Shown one piece after another: positions 17,136 to 26,671 of a DNA stretch of 64,000 nt (position 1 is its first letter; the number at the start of each line of letters is the position of its first letter). The stretch covers positions 1-64,000 of the forward strand of contig NZ_MAST01000009.1 of NCBI RefSeq assembly GCF_001758225.1, read 5' to 3'. This DNA is from Humibacillus sp. DSM 29435 (GTDB lineage: Bacteria > Actinomycetota > Actinomycetes > Actinomycetales > Dermatophilaceae). The position numbers and the translations under genes are program-made. The notes beneath the pieces are model-generated. The model saw nothing but the letters and a program-made list of their open reading frames with translations, did not search any database and was not told where the DNA came from.

Positions 17136-18250
17136 GCGGCCGACACCTCCACTCGAACCTCGAACCCCTTCTGGGGGATGAAGATTACCTGGCCGCCGAG
17201 CTGTTCGAACCTCTCGCGCATCCCGGTCAGCCCGTTGCCCAGCTCCATCCCGGCTGCGCCCCGACCGTCGTCGCGGGCGACCAGGTGCAGGCGCCCCTCG
17301 CGCTGGTCCACCGTCACCCACAGGTTCTCGGCGCCGGAGTGCCGGATAACGTTGGTGACGACCTCCTGGAGGCACCGGACCAGCGCAGTCCGGGTCGGCC
17401 CGTCCACGACCTGGTCGGCCGCCGGGGCGACAGCGAGGTGCACCACCGGGTGCGGCAGGTCGCGAACCACCTCGGCCAGCGCTTCCGACAGCGACGAGCC
17501 CTCCTCTCGGAGCCGGCTCACTGCGCCCCGTACGTCGACGAGTAGGTCCTTGGCGATGCCGCGCGCCCGGATGACGTGCTCAGGCCCCGGGCGGTGAGTA
17601 GCGATCTCCAGCTCCAGGGCCAGGGCTGTCAGCTGGTGACCCACGACGTCGTGCAGGTCGCGGGCGATACGCAGCCGTTCAGCCTCCCGGCTCGAGCCTG
17701 CGAGCAGCACCGACGTCGCCCGGAGCTCGACGTGCGCCTCCGCGAGGGCTTGCCGGGAGGCAACGTCTGCCTGTTGGCTGATGACGGCCATTAAGCTGAG
17801 CGCCTGCAGCAGCAGGTACAGCGCCCCGGCAATGACGACCCCTGGCCCGGGTCCTTGCGCCCGGGCCGCGCCGGTCGCGACGACCAGCGTGTTCGCCGCC
17901 ACGAGGGCGACACTGACCGGTCGGCTGACCAGGTAGGCGCTGGTGGCGGCGGTGAACACGAGCAGGATCGGTGTCCAGCCGGCCTGCGGCGCCAGGAGCA
18001 CCACTGTTGGGCCGAGCAGCGCCTGGACGGCGAGCGCCACGAGCAGCCGGGGCCGGGGCAGCACCTCGACCAGCCAGGTGCAGACCGTGAGCGAGAAGAC
18101 GTAGCCGGCGAAACAGGCCCACCACAGCCACCCGGGGCCGACGGTTGGATCATACCCTCCCAGCTGCAGGACCAGCACGGGAACGGCTACGGCCAAGCAC
18201 AGCACCGTCAGCAACGTCCCCGCAACAACATCCGGGTCGAGGCGGCGCAC
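17132..18250 (-). CDS. NarL-type sensor histidine kinase
   Basis: 372 aa. Five or six hydrophobic segments fill residues 9-160, followed by a HisKA_3 dimerisation domain with RIARDLHDVVGHQL (phosphoacceptor H200) and an HATPase_c domain ending in DDGRGAAGMELGNGLTGMRERFEQLGG. This is the layout of DesK/LiaS-like kinases that sense membrane or antimicrobial stress. It is divergent from the ABC-2 exporter genes, a common regulator-target pairing. Confidence 0.93.
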   Translation of the reverse strand: MRRLDPDVVAGTLLTVLCLAVAVPVLVLQLGGYDPTVGPGWLWWACFAGYVFSLTVCTWLVEVLPRPRLLVALAVQALLGPTVVLLAPQAGWTPILLVFTAATSAYLVSRPVSVALVAANTLVVATGAARAQGPGPGVVIAGALYLLLQALSLMAVISQQADVASRQALAEAHVELRATSVLLAGSSREAERLRIARDLHDVVGHQLTALALELEIATHRPGPEHVIRARGIAKDLLVDVRGAVSRLREEGSSLSEALAEVVRDLPHPVVHLAVAPAADQVVDGPTRTALVRCLQEVVTNVIRHSGAENLWVTVDQREGRLHLVARDDGRGAAGMELGNGLTGMRERFEQLGGQVIFIPQKGFEVRVEVSAA

Positions 18251-18397
18251 ACCTCAGCGTAGGCCGAGCCCGCCCCACCGCACCCGTGCCGGAAGTCATG
18301 CTTCGGAACCGTGACCACTGGCACGCGCGGGGCACGAGCCCACTGCTTAGCGTGAGAACCGTGGCGGGAGCCCCCGCCGGACAGGGAGGAGTACCGC

Positions 18398-19135
18398 ATG
18401 AGCGCCACGCTGGAGATCCGAGACCTGTACAAGCGCTACGGCCGCACGAGCGCCCTCAAGGGCGTCAGCCTCACCATCGAGGTCGGTGAAGTGGTGGGGC
18501 TGATCGGGCGCAACGGCGCCGGCAAGACCACGATGGTCGAGATCGCCGCCGGGCTCCATCGAGCAGACCGTGGCACCGTCCGAATCCTCGGGCTGGACCC
18601 CCAACGCGACCGCGCAGCGCTCAGACAGGTACTGGGTGTCCAGCTGCAGGAGAGCCAGCTGCACAGCTCGCTGCGCGTCGGCGAGCTGGCGCGGTTGTTC
18701 CGCTCGTTCTACCGCAACGGTCGCGACCCCGACGCCCTCCTCGAGCGACTCGGGCTGCACGACCAGCGCCGGACCGTCTTCGACCACCTTTCCGGGGGCC
18801 AGCAGCAACGCCTGTCGATCGCCTTGGCCCTGGTCGGGCGACCGCGAGTCATCGTCCTCGACGAGCTCACCACCGGCCTGGACCCGGAAGCGCGGCGCGA
18901 GGTGTGGACGCTGGTGGAGGACCTGCGTCAGGAGGGCGTCACCGTGCTGCTGATCAGCCACGCAATGGACGAGGTCGAGCGGCTGTGCGACCGGGTCGTG
19001 GTCCTGGCTGCCGGTCGGGTCGTGGCCGATGACACCCCCGCAGGACTGGTCCGTACGACAGGCGTCCCTACCCTGGAGGACGCGTTCCTCCAGCTGACCG
19101 TCGCGGGCACAGGGTTGGGCCCGGAGGCATCGTGA
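18398..19135 (+). CDS. ABC-2 exporter ATP-binding subunit
   Basis: 245 aa. Walker A GRNGAGKTT (38-46), signature LSGGQQQRLSIAL, Walker B VIVLDELTTGLDP (the usual DEPT is DELT) and the H-loop LLISHAMDE. GGAGGAG lies before the ATG. The stop overlaps the permease start by 4 bp (GTGA), so the two subunits are coupled. Such pairs export drugs, lipids or peptides, and the substrate is unknown. The adjacent LiaS/DesK-like system is the likely regulator. Confidence 0.93.
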   Translation: MSATLEIRDLYKRYGRTSALKGVSLTIEVGEVVGLIGRNGAGKTTMVEIAAGLHRADRGTVRILGLDPQRDRAALRQVLGVQLQESQLHSSLRVGELARLFRSFYRNGRDPDALLERLGLHDQRRTVFDHLSGGQQQRLSIALALVGRPRVIVLDELTTGLDPEARREVWTLVEDLRQEGVTVLLISHAMDEVERLCDRVVVLAAGRVVADDTPAGLVRTTGVPTLEDAFLQLTVAGTGLGPEAS

Positions 19136-19911
19136 GCGCGCCCCCGGCCGTCAATGACCCTGGGCCTCCGGCCGCGGCTTGGAGCGGGCTCGTCCTGGCC
19201 GAGGTGCGGATGGTCTACCGCGACCCGTCAGGTCTTGTCGTCCCACTGGCCGTGCCGCTGCTGCTGCTGGTGATGTTCGGGCTCTCGGGCGCCGGGACTC
19301 AGGTGCCAGGCACCGGTGGGCTAACCGTCCTCGACCTCTACGGCGCCCCCATCGCGCTGATGGTCGTACTGTCCTCCATCGGTGTGATCAACATGCCCAG
19401 CTTCCTCGCTACCTACCGCAGGACCGGGGTTCTGAAACGGCTGTCGGTCACCCCGGTCCACCCCAGCATGGTCCTGCTCGCCCAGGTGGTGGTCAGCCTC
19501 GCCCAGACGATGCTCGGCGTCGCTCTCGCTCTGGTCATCGGGCGGCTCGCATTCGGGCTGGCAGTGCCGCGCGACCTTCCCACAGCCATCGGTGTGCTGA
19601 TACTGGCCACGGCTGCGCTGTTCGCCCTCGGCCTGCTGGTGGCAGCCGTGTCACCGACGCCGGGCTCCTCCGTGGCCGTCGGGATGGTCGTATTCTTCGG
19701 GATAGGCGCGGCGGGGGGGCTGTTCGGACCCACCGACGTGCTCCCGGACGCCGTGGCCCGCGTCGGTGAGATCCTCCCCTTCGGGGCCGGTATCCAGGGT
19801 CTGCAGGCCGCGTGGCTCGATGAACCGGTACCCGTCCGATCGGTGACAGGTCTGCTCGTGACCACGTTGTTGACGTCTGTGCTGTCGGCGCGACTCTTCC
19901 GCTGGACCTGA
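19132..19911 (+). CDS. ABC-2 type exporter permease subunit
   Basis: 259 aa with six hydrophobic segments. Features typical of ABC-2 permeases include an early VYRDPSGL segment, a GVLKRLSVTPVHPS coupling-helix region and a GAAGGLFGPTDVLPDAVARVGEILPFG segment before the last helix. Works with the ATPase encoded immediately upstream. Confidence 0.9.
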   Translation: MSAPPAVNDPGPPAAAWSGLVLAEVRMVYRDPSGLVVPLAVPLLLLVMFGLSGAGTQVPGTGGLTVLDLYGAPIALMVVLSSIGVINMPSFLATYRRTGVLKRLSVTPVHPSMVLLAQVVVSLAQTMLGVALALVIGRLAFGLAVPRDLPTAIGVLILATAALFALGLLVAAVSPTPGSSVAVGMVVFFGIGAAGGLFGPTDVLPDAVARVGEILPFGAGIQGLQAAWLDEPVPVRSVTGLLVTTLLTSVLSARLFRWT

Positions 19912-20258
19912 CTCGAAGCCGTCACACCGACGCTGCGGCCATGGCTGGCGCAGCTGGCCCACGACCCGGCGCGTGCTTTCTGGGCGAGGTTCTGAGCGGC
20001 CACACAGGTCGGGTACCGGGCAGGTGCGGGCGCGCTGGGGGGCCTGGCTTAGACCCGGCCGCCGAATGAGAGCTAGGGCGAAGCGGGTTGTGCCGCGGGT
20101 CGAACCAGCTCGACACGCTGCGTTTTCTCAGTCGTGTCCGCTGACCTTCCTGAGTAGCTCCCCAGCGCAACGGCATCCGACGCGGTAGGTCCTTTCCGCC
20201 GATACCGTGGCTATGGCTCGGACCCCTCGTTCGAAGCACTCAGAGTCAGAGGTGTTAC
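19912..20258. other. Intergenic stretch before glutaminase
   Basis: About 350 bp with no gene-like frame. It holds the 3' end of the exporter transcript and the promoter of the glutaminase gene. No strong hairpin was found. Confidence 0.4.
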
Positions 20259-21290
20259 GTGAGCTCTCCGCCCCCGCTGCACGACCGGCGCGACACGGTA
20301 CCCGACGAGCAGGCCGGTGCTGCGGTATCGACCGGTCGCCTGCCCTCGCCAGAGATTGTGATGGCAGCGCTGGAGCGGGGCTTCGAGCGCTACCGCACCG
20401 ACGACTCCGGCGTCATCGCCAACTACATCCCTGCACTCGCCGGGGTCGATCCCGACCTGTTCGGGATCGCGGTGGTCGCAGCCGGCGGGGCGGTGCACAC
20501 CGTGGGTGACGCCGCGGCCCTGTTCTCGATCCAGTCGATCTCCAAGGCTTTCGTGTTCGCGCTCGTCGACGAGGCGCTGGGCCACGAGACGGTGCGTCAG
20601 CGCGTGGGCGTCAACAACACCGGGTTGCCCTTCAACTCGATGCTCGCCATCGAGCTGAACGCCGGCAGCCCGAGCAACCCCATGGTGAACGCAGGGGCGT
20701 TGGTGGCCACGAGCCTCGTGCCCGGCCAGAGCGTCGACGCGCGCTGGCAGTTCATCCGCGACGGGCTCTCCCGCTTCGCCGGGCGGCCACTCGAGATCGA
20801 CGACGGGGTCTACTCCTCCGAGAGCGCCAACAACCAGCGCAACCAGGCGATGGCGTGGATGCTCGACAGCTACGGCCGCTTGAACGGCGACCCTGCGGAG
20901 ACCACCGACGTCTACACCCGGCAGTGCTCGCTGCTGGTCAGCGCCACTGATCTCGCAGTGATGGGGGCGACGTTGGCGGACGGTGGCGTGAACCCTCTCA
21001 CCGGTGAGCAGGTGGTGAGCCCGAGGGCGTGCCGCGACACCTTGGCCGTGCTCGCGGCATCAGGGCTCTACGAGCGCAGCGGTGACTGGCTCTACGAGAT
21101 CGGCATGCCGGGCAAGAGCGGGGTGTCCGGTGGAATCGTCACGGTCTCTCCGGGCAAGGGCGGGCTGGGCACCTTCTCGCCACGGTTGGATGCCGCCGGC
21201 AACAGCGTGCGCGGCCAACGAGTCGCTCACTACCTCTCCGGCGCGCTCGGCCTGAACCTCTTCGGTTCCGCGCCCACCACCGACGCGTAG
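20259..21290 (+). CDS. glsA: Glutaminase
   Basis: 343 aa of the serine-dependent beta-lactamase fold glutaminase family (GlsA/YbaS), which hydrolyses glutamine to glutamate and ammonia. The catalytic SxxK is S93-I-S-K96 within FSIQSISK. Other family marks are NPMVNAGAL, YSSESANNQRNQAMAWML, QCSLLVSATDLA and GMPGKSGVSGGI. The start is a GTG with AGAGGTG upstream. The first 27 residues are less conserved and may not all belong to the domain. Confidence 0.95.
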   Translation: MSSPPPLHDRRDTVPDEQAGAAVSTGRLPSPEIVMAALERGFERYRTDDSGVIANYIPALAGVDPDLFGIAVVAAGGAVHTVGDAAALFSIQSISKAFVFALVDEALGHETVRQRVGVNNTGLPFNSMLAIELNAGSPSNPMVNAGALVATSLVPGQSVDARWQFIRDGLSRFAGRPLEIDDGVYSSESANNQRNQAMAWMLDSYGRLNGDPAETTDVYTRQCSLLVSATDLAVMGATLADGGVNPLTGEQVVSPRACRDTLAVLAASGLYERSGDWLYEIGMPGKSGVSGGIVTVSPGKGGLGTFSPRLDAAGNSVRGQRVAHYLSGALGLNLFGSAPTTDA

Positions 21291-21302
21291 TGGTCCACCC
21301 CA

Positions 21303-21324
21303 GTCGAGTGGCCACTTTCGTACG
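21303..21324. repeat. Dispersed 22-nt repeat, single copy here
   Basis: The sequence beginning GTCGAGTGGCC and ending TTTCGTACG (22 nt) recurs exactly at 38385-38406, and its first 21 nt recur inverted at 38356-38376. Here only one arm is present, 12 bp after the glutaminase stop. Confidence 0.9.
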
Positions 21325-21399
21325 CCACCGCCCGCCGCGCCACGACCATTTGACCCCGTCGTAAGGTCGGTCGCGCGTCTCGTCAGGCCTAGGTGGTGG

Positions 21400-22260
21400 C
21401 TACTTCAGCAGTCGCGACATGCGGCGGTCGGCGAGCGGTTTGCCACCCGTCTGGCAGGTCGCGCAGTACTGCAGCGAGGTGTCGGCGAACGACACCTCGC
21501 GCACGACGTCTCCGCACTCCGGGCAGGCCTGCCCGGTACGAGCGTGCACCCGCATGCCCGCCCGCTTGGCGTCCTTCAGCTCCTTCGCCGGTTTGCCCGA
21601 GGCCGTGGCCACGGCGGTCGAGAGCGTGTCGCGCAGCGCGGCGTACAGGCGGTCGACGACGTCGGGTGCCAGCGAGCCGGCGATAGCGAACGGTGAGATC
21701 TTGGCGACGTGCAGGATCTCGTCGGAGTAGGCGTTGCCGACCCCGGCGATGACCTCCTGGTCGCGCAGCAGGCCCTTGATCTGAGTGCGGCGCCCCTCGA
21801 GCAGCGAGCCGAACACCTCGCGGGTGAACGCGTCGGCCAACGGGTCGGGACCGAGGCGGGCCACCCCGGGCACGTCGGCGGGGTCGAGCACGATGTAGGC
21901 CGCCAGTGACTTCTTCGTGCCGGCCTCGGTGAGGTCGAAGCCCGAACCATCGGAAAGCCTGACCCGTACGGCGATCGGCGACTTGCCCGGCCGAACGACG
22001 GTCGAGGGCAGCTGGTCAGACCAACGCAGCCAGCCGGCGCGGGCCAGGTGGAAGACCAGATGGGTGCCATCGACGTCGATGTCGAGGAACTTGCCGTGTC
22101 GGCTCACGCCGTCGATCGGCGATCCCTCCAGCGACTGTGGCGGCGGGTTGAAGGTCTTGAGCACGTTGAACGAGGCCAGCTCGACCGCGACCACGGCGAG
22201 CCCCTCGGTTCGCGCAGACAGAAAGTCGACCAACGCCTGCACTTCGGGCAGCTCGGGCAT
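21400..22260 (-). CDS. Fpg/Nei-family DNA glycosylase/AP lyase
   Basis: 286 aa. The mature N terminus PELPEVQALVDF supplies the catalytic Pro and Glu of the Fpg/Nei family, which excises oxidised bases and nicks the abasic site. A helix-two-turn-helix region (QEVIAGVGNAYSDEIL) and a C-terminal zinc finger (CPECGDVV...YCATCQ) follow. The start is the ATG at 22260, since the longer frame has no homologous N terminus. It is 20 bp downstream of the App1 gene on the same strand and probably shares its transcript. Confidence 0.92.
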   Translation of the reverse strand: MPELPEVQALVDFLSARTEGLAVVAVELASFNVLKTFNPPPQSLEGSPIDGVSRHGKFLDIDVDGTHLVFHLARAGWLRWSDQLPSTVVRPGKSPIAVRVRLSDGSGFDLTEAGTKKSLAAYIVLDPADVPGVARLGPDPLADAFTREVFGSLLEGRRTQIKGLLRDQEVIAGVGNAYSDEILHVAKISPFAIAGSLAPDVVDRLYAALRDTLSTAVATASGKPAKELKDAKRAGMRVHARTGQACPECGDVVREVSFADTSLQYCATCQTGGKPLADRRMSRLLK

Positions 22261-22279
22261 GACGACAGCCTCCCAGTTC

Positions 22280-23407
22280 TCACTCGGCCGAGGGTGGAAC
22301 GACGCCAGACTCTCGACCGACACCTGGGCGAGACGGCTGCTCGTGCGCGGCCACCGGGTCACCGACCCGGCCCGAGATCTCGAGAAGACGCAGCAGGGCG
22401 TGCCCGTCGGGCGCCGTGAAGGTGGGCACCGCGCGGTAGGCAGACGGGCGAACCGGGGCCTCGAGACGGCCCATGGGGTGCGAGAGCACCTGCTCCGTCG
22501 GGGTGAGCTGACGGATGCACACGGCATCCACCCGGTCGGGTCGCGCCTCGGCGAAGTCGGCATAGATCTGCGGGTCGTGTTGGCCGTCGTCACCCACGAG
22601 CAGCCACCGGATGCCGGGAAAGTCGCGAGCGAGCCGGTCGAGGCACTGCCGCTTGTGGGCCGCACCACTGCGGAACCAGCCCGTGTTGGTCGCGCCCCAG
22701 TCGGTGAGCTCGAGCGGGCCCAGCGGGTACCCGGCGTCGACGAGGAAGCTGATCAGGGTCGGGGTGGTGTTCCAGGCGCCGGTCGAGACGTAGACCGTGG
22801 GCGCCCCGGGGTGGGCCGACAGCAGCCGCCGGTACATCGGGGCCATGCCGGCAACCGGCCGGCGGGAGTTGCCGCGACGCACGAACGTGTTCCAGGCCGC
22901 GATCAGCGGCCTCGGCAGCGAGGTCGTGATGACCGTGTCGTCGATGTCGCTGACGATGCCGAACGTGACGCCGTCGGCGACGATGAACACATCGGCCGGC
23001 ACGGGGTCGGTGCCCTGCGCGTGCACCACCACCTGCTGCCAACCCGGCTCGAGACCGTGATCGTGGGCCACGAGGTCGACGTAGCCACCCCGGTCGCTCC
23101 GCCCGTAGACCTCGCGGTCGCCGATGGTCACGGTGACCGGCACGCCGCTTGCCGGCGCGGTGACGAAGACCCGCCACCCCCGCTCGGAGTGCGACGGAGC
23201 CAGAGCCCCTGTGGCGTCCTGCCGCGACGGAGGGCCCGCTGCTCCACGGCGACCGAGCACGACCCGCGCGTGCACGCGAACGAAGCTCGCCGTGCCGTAG
23301 CCGATGTGGGTGATCACCCGGTTGCCCCACCCACGGCCCCGCAGCACGAGCTCCACCTGCTCGTTGAAGGCGTCCTCGATCAGGGCGGCCGCGTGCGGTC
23401 GGGACAT
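22280..23407 (-). CDS. App1-family phosphatase (DUF2183)
   Basis: 375 aa. The core HAD-type motif GIVSDIDDTVITT (about 155-167) has the DxDxT catalytic aspartates of App1 (Pah1-like phosphatidate phosphatase, DUF2183). VYVSTGAWNT carries the next HAD motif and LLVGDDGQHDPQIY the acidic motif. An N-terminal beta-rich domain precedes them. Function in bacteria is not established; phosphatidate hydrolysis is inferred from the family. Confidence 0.88.
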   Translation of the reverse strand: MSRPHAAALIEDAFNEQVELVLRGRGWGNRVITHIGYGTASFVRVHARVVLGRRGAAGPPSRQDATGALAPSHSERGWRVFVTAPASGVPVTVTIGDREVYGRSDRGGYVDLVAHDHGLEPGWQQVVVHAQGTDPVPADVFIVADGVTFGIVSDIDDTVITTSLPRPLIAAWNTFVRRGNSRRPVAGMAPMYRRLLSAHPGAPTVYVSTGAWNTTPTLISFLVDAGYPLGPLELTDWGATNTGWFRSGAAHKRQCLDRLARDFPGIRWLLVGDDGQHDPQIYADFAEARPDRVDAVCIRQLTPTEQVLSHPMGRLEAPVRPSAYRAVPTFTAPDGHALLRLLEISGRVGDPVAAHEQPSRPGVGRESGVVPPSAE

Positions 23408-23503
23408 GCGCCCAACCTACTTCACCGTCGCGACCGGGGCAGCCTGTCGATGGGGCCGAGCCACGGTGGGTCGAAACGCGGGGCGGCCGGTCTCGCGGTC
23501 TGC

Positions 23504-24169
23504 ATGGGGTTTGATGGGCCAGTGCATCCTCTGGCTGAGATCCTGACCCGCGCTGCGTCCGGCGACTTCCCCGACGTCGACGGCGGGGTCGAGCGGGTGC
23601 CACCCTGGCGCGACGGTGTGGAAGGAGTGCTGGCTCTCACCGGGCACGCCTTCCTGGCCATCGGCGACGACGTGGCCGACGACGATCTCGAAGCCTTGGG
23701 CGCCAACGGCTTTGGTGGCGCGAGCAACCCGCGCCTGGTGGCCGGTCTCGCCGGCAGCGGCTGGATCGACGCCCTCGACATCGTGCTCGTCGCCTCGGGC
23801 CTGGGGCCCGGGCCCGACGGGGAGGCCGCGCTGGTGCCGCGCAGCGACCTGCGCAACCACCCCCGCGCCGAACACGCGACCTCGGTGCGCAGCGAGGTGA
23901 AGACCTTCGGCTACGCCCCCGCCGGGGACCACACGCTCGTAACCCTCTCCCTCGGGTTGGGCGGGCTGCCCGAGATCGGTCTCGAGACCGACCCTGACCA
24001 CGACCACGCCGGCGCCGATCTGGTGCGCGACGCCCTGACCCTCGTTCCCCTGGGAGAGGTGGTCGTCGCCGCGTGTGCGCCGGGCAACGCCCGAGCGCTT
24101 CGAGCCTCGCTCGCCGGCGGTTTCGTGCCGGTCGCCTCGGTGCAGCTCTGGCGCCCGGCCCGCGGCTGA
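23504..24169 (+). CDS. Hypothetical protein, possibly GNAT-like
   Basis: About 221 aa. No catalytic motif is evident. The C terminus EVVVAACAPGNARALRASLAGGFVPVASVQL resembles the last strand-helix unit of GNAT acetyltransferases, where GNARSLRA is frequent, so an acetyltransferase-like fold is possible. ATG 23504 or GTG 23522 could be the start; the open frame upstream runs antisense to App1 and nei and is not coding. Confidence 0.6.
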   Translation: MGFDGPVHPLAEILTRAASGDFPDVDGGVERVPPWRDGVEGVLALTGHAFLAIGDDVADDDLEALGANGFGGASNPRLVAGLAGSGWIDALDIVLVASGLGPGPDGEAALVPRSDLRNHPRAEHATSVRSEVKTFGYAPAGDHTLVTLSLGLGGLPEIGLETDPDHDHAGADLVRDALTLVPLGEVVVAACAPGNARALRASLAGGFVPVASVQLWRPARG

Positions 24170-24214
24170 ACCTTCATTTTCTCAGCGGCATCCTGACCGC
24201 CGAACCACCCGGAT

Positions 24215-24545
24215 CGGACCACGGCTCAATCCGCACGGCCCCGGCCGGCATCCCTGCCGCACGAATCGGACCACGGCTGAATCCGCACGGCCCGGCCGGC
24301 GTCCCTGCCGCACGAACCGGACCACGGCTCAATCCGCACGGCCCGGCGGGCATCCCCGCCGCACGAATCGGACCACGGCTCAATCTGCACCCCGCCGGCC
24401 GGCATCCCGCCGCACGAACCGGACCACGGCTCAATCCGCACGGCCCCGGCCGGCATCCCCGCCGCACGAACCGGACCACGGCTCAATCTGCACCCCGCCG
24501 GCCGGCATCCCTGCCGCACGAACCGGACCACGGCTGAATCCGCGC
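24215..24545. repeat. Tandem repeat array, 51-52 bp unit
   Basis: The anchor CGGACCACGGCT recurs at 24215, 24267, 24318, 24369, 24420, 24472 and 24524. Each unit continues with CAATCCGCACGGCCC (or a CAATCTGCACCCC variant), a GGCCGGCATCCC segment and GCCGCACGAA. Six units are complete and the seventh is partial. Units differ by a few bases. It is intergenic, after the gene ending at 24169 and before the PBP promoter. Confidence 0.95.
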
Positions 24546-24674
24546 CCCCCGACGCGGCCCGACGCCAGCCCGGCGCACACCGGGCGCTGGCGACATCCGC
24601 AAGGGTGCGGTCGAGGGCGGCTAGGCTCACCGCGGCCGCACGGACCGCCGGGTCGCACGACGTACCGTGTAGCC

Positions 24675-26600
24675 ATGACGCCGACTCGACGCGCCAAGAC
24701 CACCACCTGCCTCACCCTCGCGAGCACGCTCGTGGTGGCCGTGGCGTCGGGCTGCTCACTCTTCGACAGCAAACCCGACCCGGGGGATGCCGCTCGCGCC
24801 CTCGCCAGCGCCCTGTCCAAGGGTGACGTGTCGGGGGTCGCCTGGCAGGGAAGCACCGCCGCCAAGGCCAACGCCTTCGTCGGAGCCGCCTTCAAGGGGA
24901 TGGGCACCGTGAGACCCTCGGTCGCCCTGGCCTCGGTCAAGCTCGAGGACGGCTCCGACCGGGCCACCGCCACCCTGACCTCGCGCTGGGACGTGTCGGC
25001 CTCGCCCACCGACTGGACCTACCAGACCCAGGCCGCCCTGACGCTGGTCGACGGCACGTGGCAGGTGGCGTGGTCGCCGCGGATCCTCGCACCCGACCTC
25101 GCGGCCGACGAGACGCTCGACCTCACCCGCACCTCGCCGCAGCGCGCCGACATCGTCGACCCGACCGGGAAGGCCATCGTCACCGAACGTGAGGTGTCGG
25201 TCGTCGGCATCGACAAGACCAAGGTCTCGGGGGCCGCGGCCACGGCAGCCGCCAAGGCGCTGGCCACCGTGCTCGACATCGACCCGGCCGCCTACGCCGC
25301 CAAGGTGAACGCGGCGGGGGCCAAGGCGTTCGTCCCGGCGCTGACCCTGCGCCAGGGCGACCCGGCACTGACCGAGAACCGCGCCCGCATCGATGCCGTC
25401 ACCGGGGCGCTGCGCGTGGCCTCGCTGCAGATGCTGGGCCCGACCCGAACCTGGGCCAGCCCGATTCTCGGCACCGTCTCAGAGGCGACCGCCGAGCAGA
25501 TCACGAGCTCCAACGGCGCGCTCCGGGCCGGTGACGAGGTCGGCCAGAACGGGCTGCAGTACCGGTACGACAAGCAGCTACGGGGCACACCGGGCCTCGC
25601 GGTGCAGGCCGTCAAGAAGGGTGCAGACGGCAGCAGCCTCGCCAAGCGTGAGCTGTTCGCCGAGGCCTCCAAGGACGGCGAACCCCTGACGATCTCTCTC
25701 GACCAGAAGGCGCAGACCGCTGCCGAGGCGGCGCTCGCTCAGCAGACGAAGCAGCCGACCGCGCTGGTCGTGGTCAAGGTCTCGACCGGTGAGGTGCTGG
25801 CTGCCGCAGTCGGTCCCGGAGCCGGTGGTTCCCCCCTGGCCCTGGCCGGGAAGAACCCCCCGGGGTCGACGTTCAAGATCGCCAGCTCGCTCGCGCTCGT
25901 GCGCAAGGGGGCGACCGCCACCACCAAGCTTCCGTGCACGAACACGATCACCGTGAACGGGCGCCGGTTCGCCAACTACACCGACTTCCCGAGCAACAAG
26001 CTCGGCGACATCCCACTGACGGCAGCCCTCGCCTTCTCGTGCAACACCGCCTTCATCAGCCAGTACCAGAAGGTCAGCCAGGCCGAGCTCACGACCGCCG
26101 CTCAGTCGCTGGGCATGGGTGAGAAGCTCGACCTGCCCTTCACCGGCTTTCTCGGATCGGTCCCCGCCACGACCGATGTCGTCGAGCACGCGGCATCCTT
26201 CATCGGGCAGGGCCGGGTCGAGGCGTCACCGTTGACCATGGCGCTCGTCGTCGCCTCGGTGATGAAGGGCGAGACCGTGCGACCCAAGCTGGTCGAGTCG
26301 GCCGCCGCCCTCCCGGCTCCGGCCACCCCGCTCAAGCCCGCCGAGGCGGCGGTGCTGCAACAGGAGATGCGCGCCGTGGTCACGGAGGGCTCGGGCAAGG
26401 TGCTGGCGCAGGTGGGCGTGCAGTACGCCAAGACGGGCACCGCCGAGTTCGGCACGACGAACCCGCCCAAGACGCACGCCTGGATGGTGGCGGGCCGCGG
26501 CGACCTCGCGATCGCCGCCTTCAACGAGGAGGGCAAGAGCGGCACAACCGCGGCCGCGCCGTTCATCATCAGCTTCCTCAAGGCCTACGACGCGAAGTAG
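24675..26600 (+). CDS. Penicillin-binding protein (PBP2/MecA-like transpeptidase)
   Basis: 641 aa. A lipoprotein-like or membrane-anchored N terminus (VVAVASGCSLF) is followed by an NTF2-like MecA_N domain (about 35-145), a dimerisation domain and the transpeptidase domain. The catalytic motifs are S398-TFK, S455-CN and K586-TGT. It cross-links peptidoglycan outside the membrane; MecA_N-containing PBPs often have low beta-lactam affinity. The ATG at 24675 has TACCGT 6 nt upstream and no ribosome-binding site, so it may be leaderless. The terminator at 26609 follows. Confidence 0.92.
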   Translation: MTPTRRAKTTTCLTLASTLVVAVASGCSLFDSKPDPGDAARALASALSKGDVSGVAWQGSTAAKANAFVGAAFKGMGTVRPSVALASVKLEDGSDRATATLTSRWDVSASPTDWTYQTQAALTLVDGTWQVAWSPRILAPDLAADETLDLTRTSPQRADIVDPTGKAIVTEREVSVVGIDKTKVSGAAATAAAKALATVLDIDPAAYAAKVNAAGAKAFVPALTLRQGDPALTENRARIDAVTGALRVASLQMLGPTRTWASPILGTVSEATAEQITSSNGALRAGDEVGQNGLQYRYDKQLRGTPGLAVQAVKKGADGSSLAKRELFAEASKDGEPLTISLDQKAQTAAEAALAQQTKQPTALVVVKVSTGEVLAAAVGPGAGGSPLALAGKNPPGSTFKIASSLALVRKGATATTKLPCTNTITVNGRRFANYTDFPSNKLGDIPLTAALAFSCNTAFISQYQKVSQAELTTAAQSLGMGEKLDLPFTGFLGSVPATTDVVEHAASFIGQGRVEASPLTMALVVASVMKGETVRPKLVESAAALPAPATPLKPAEAAVLQQEMRAVVTEGSGKVLAQVGVQYAKTGTAEFGTTNPPKTHAWMVAGRGDLAIAAFNEEGKSGTTAAAPFIISFLKAYDAK

Positions 26601-26608
26601 CTCGACCT

Positions 26609-26653
26609 CGAAAGGGCAGCTCGCGCCGAACCGATGCGCGAGCTGCCCTTTCG
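26609..26653. terminator. Bidirectional hairpin terminator
   Basis: Perfect 18-bp stem (CGAAAGGGCAGCTCGCGC and its complement) with a 9-nt loop, between the convergent PBP and amidase genes. Confidence 0.9.
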
Positions 26654-26671
26654 ACGGTTCTGACGTGGGGG

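Noticed and set aside
21917-24169. One very long plus-strand open frame of 750 codons
   Set aside because: Only the part from 23504 has protein-like content; upstream of it the frame lies antisense to nei and App1.
26609-26653. Possibility that the perfect 18-bp repeat is a regulatory operator
   Set aside because: It lies between two convergent stop codons, where a terminator is the simple explanation.
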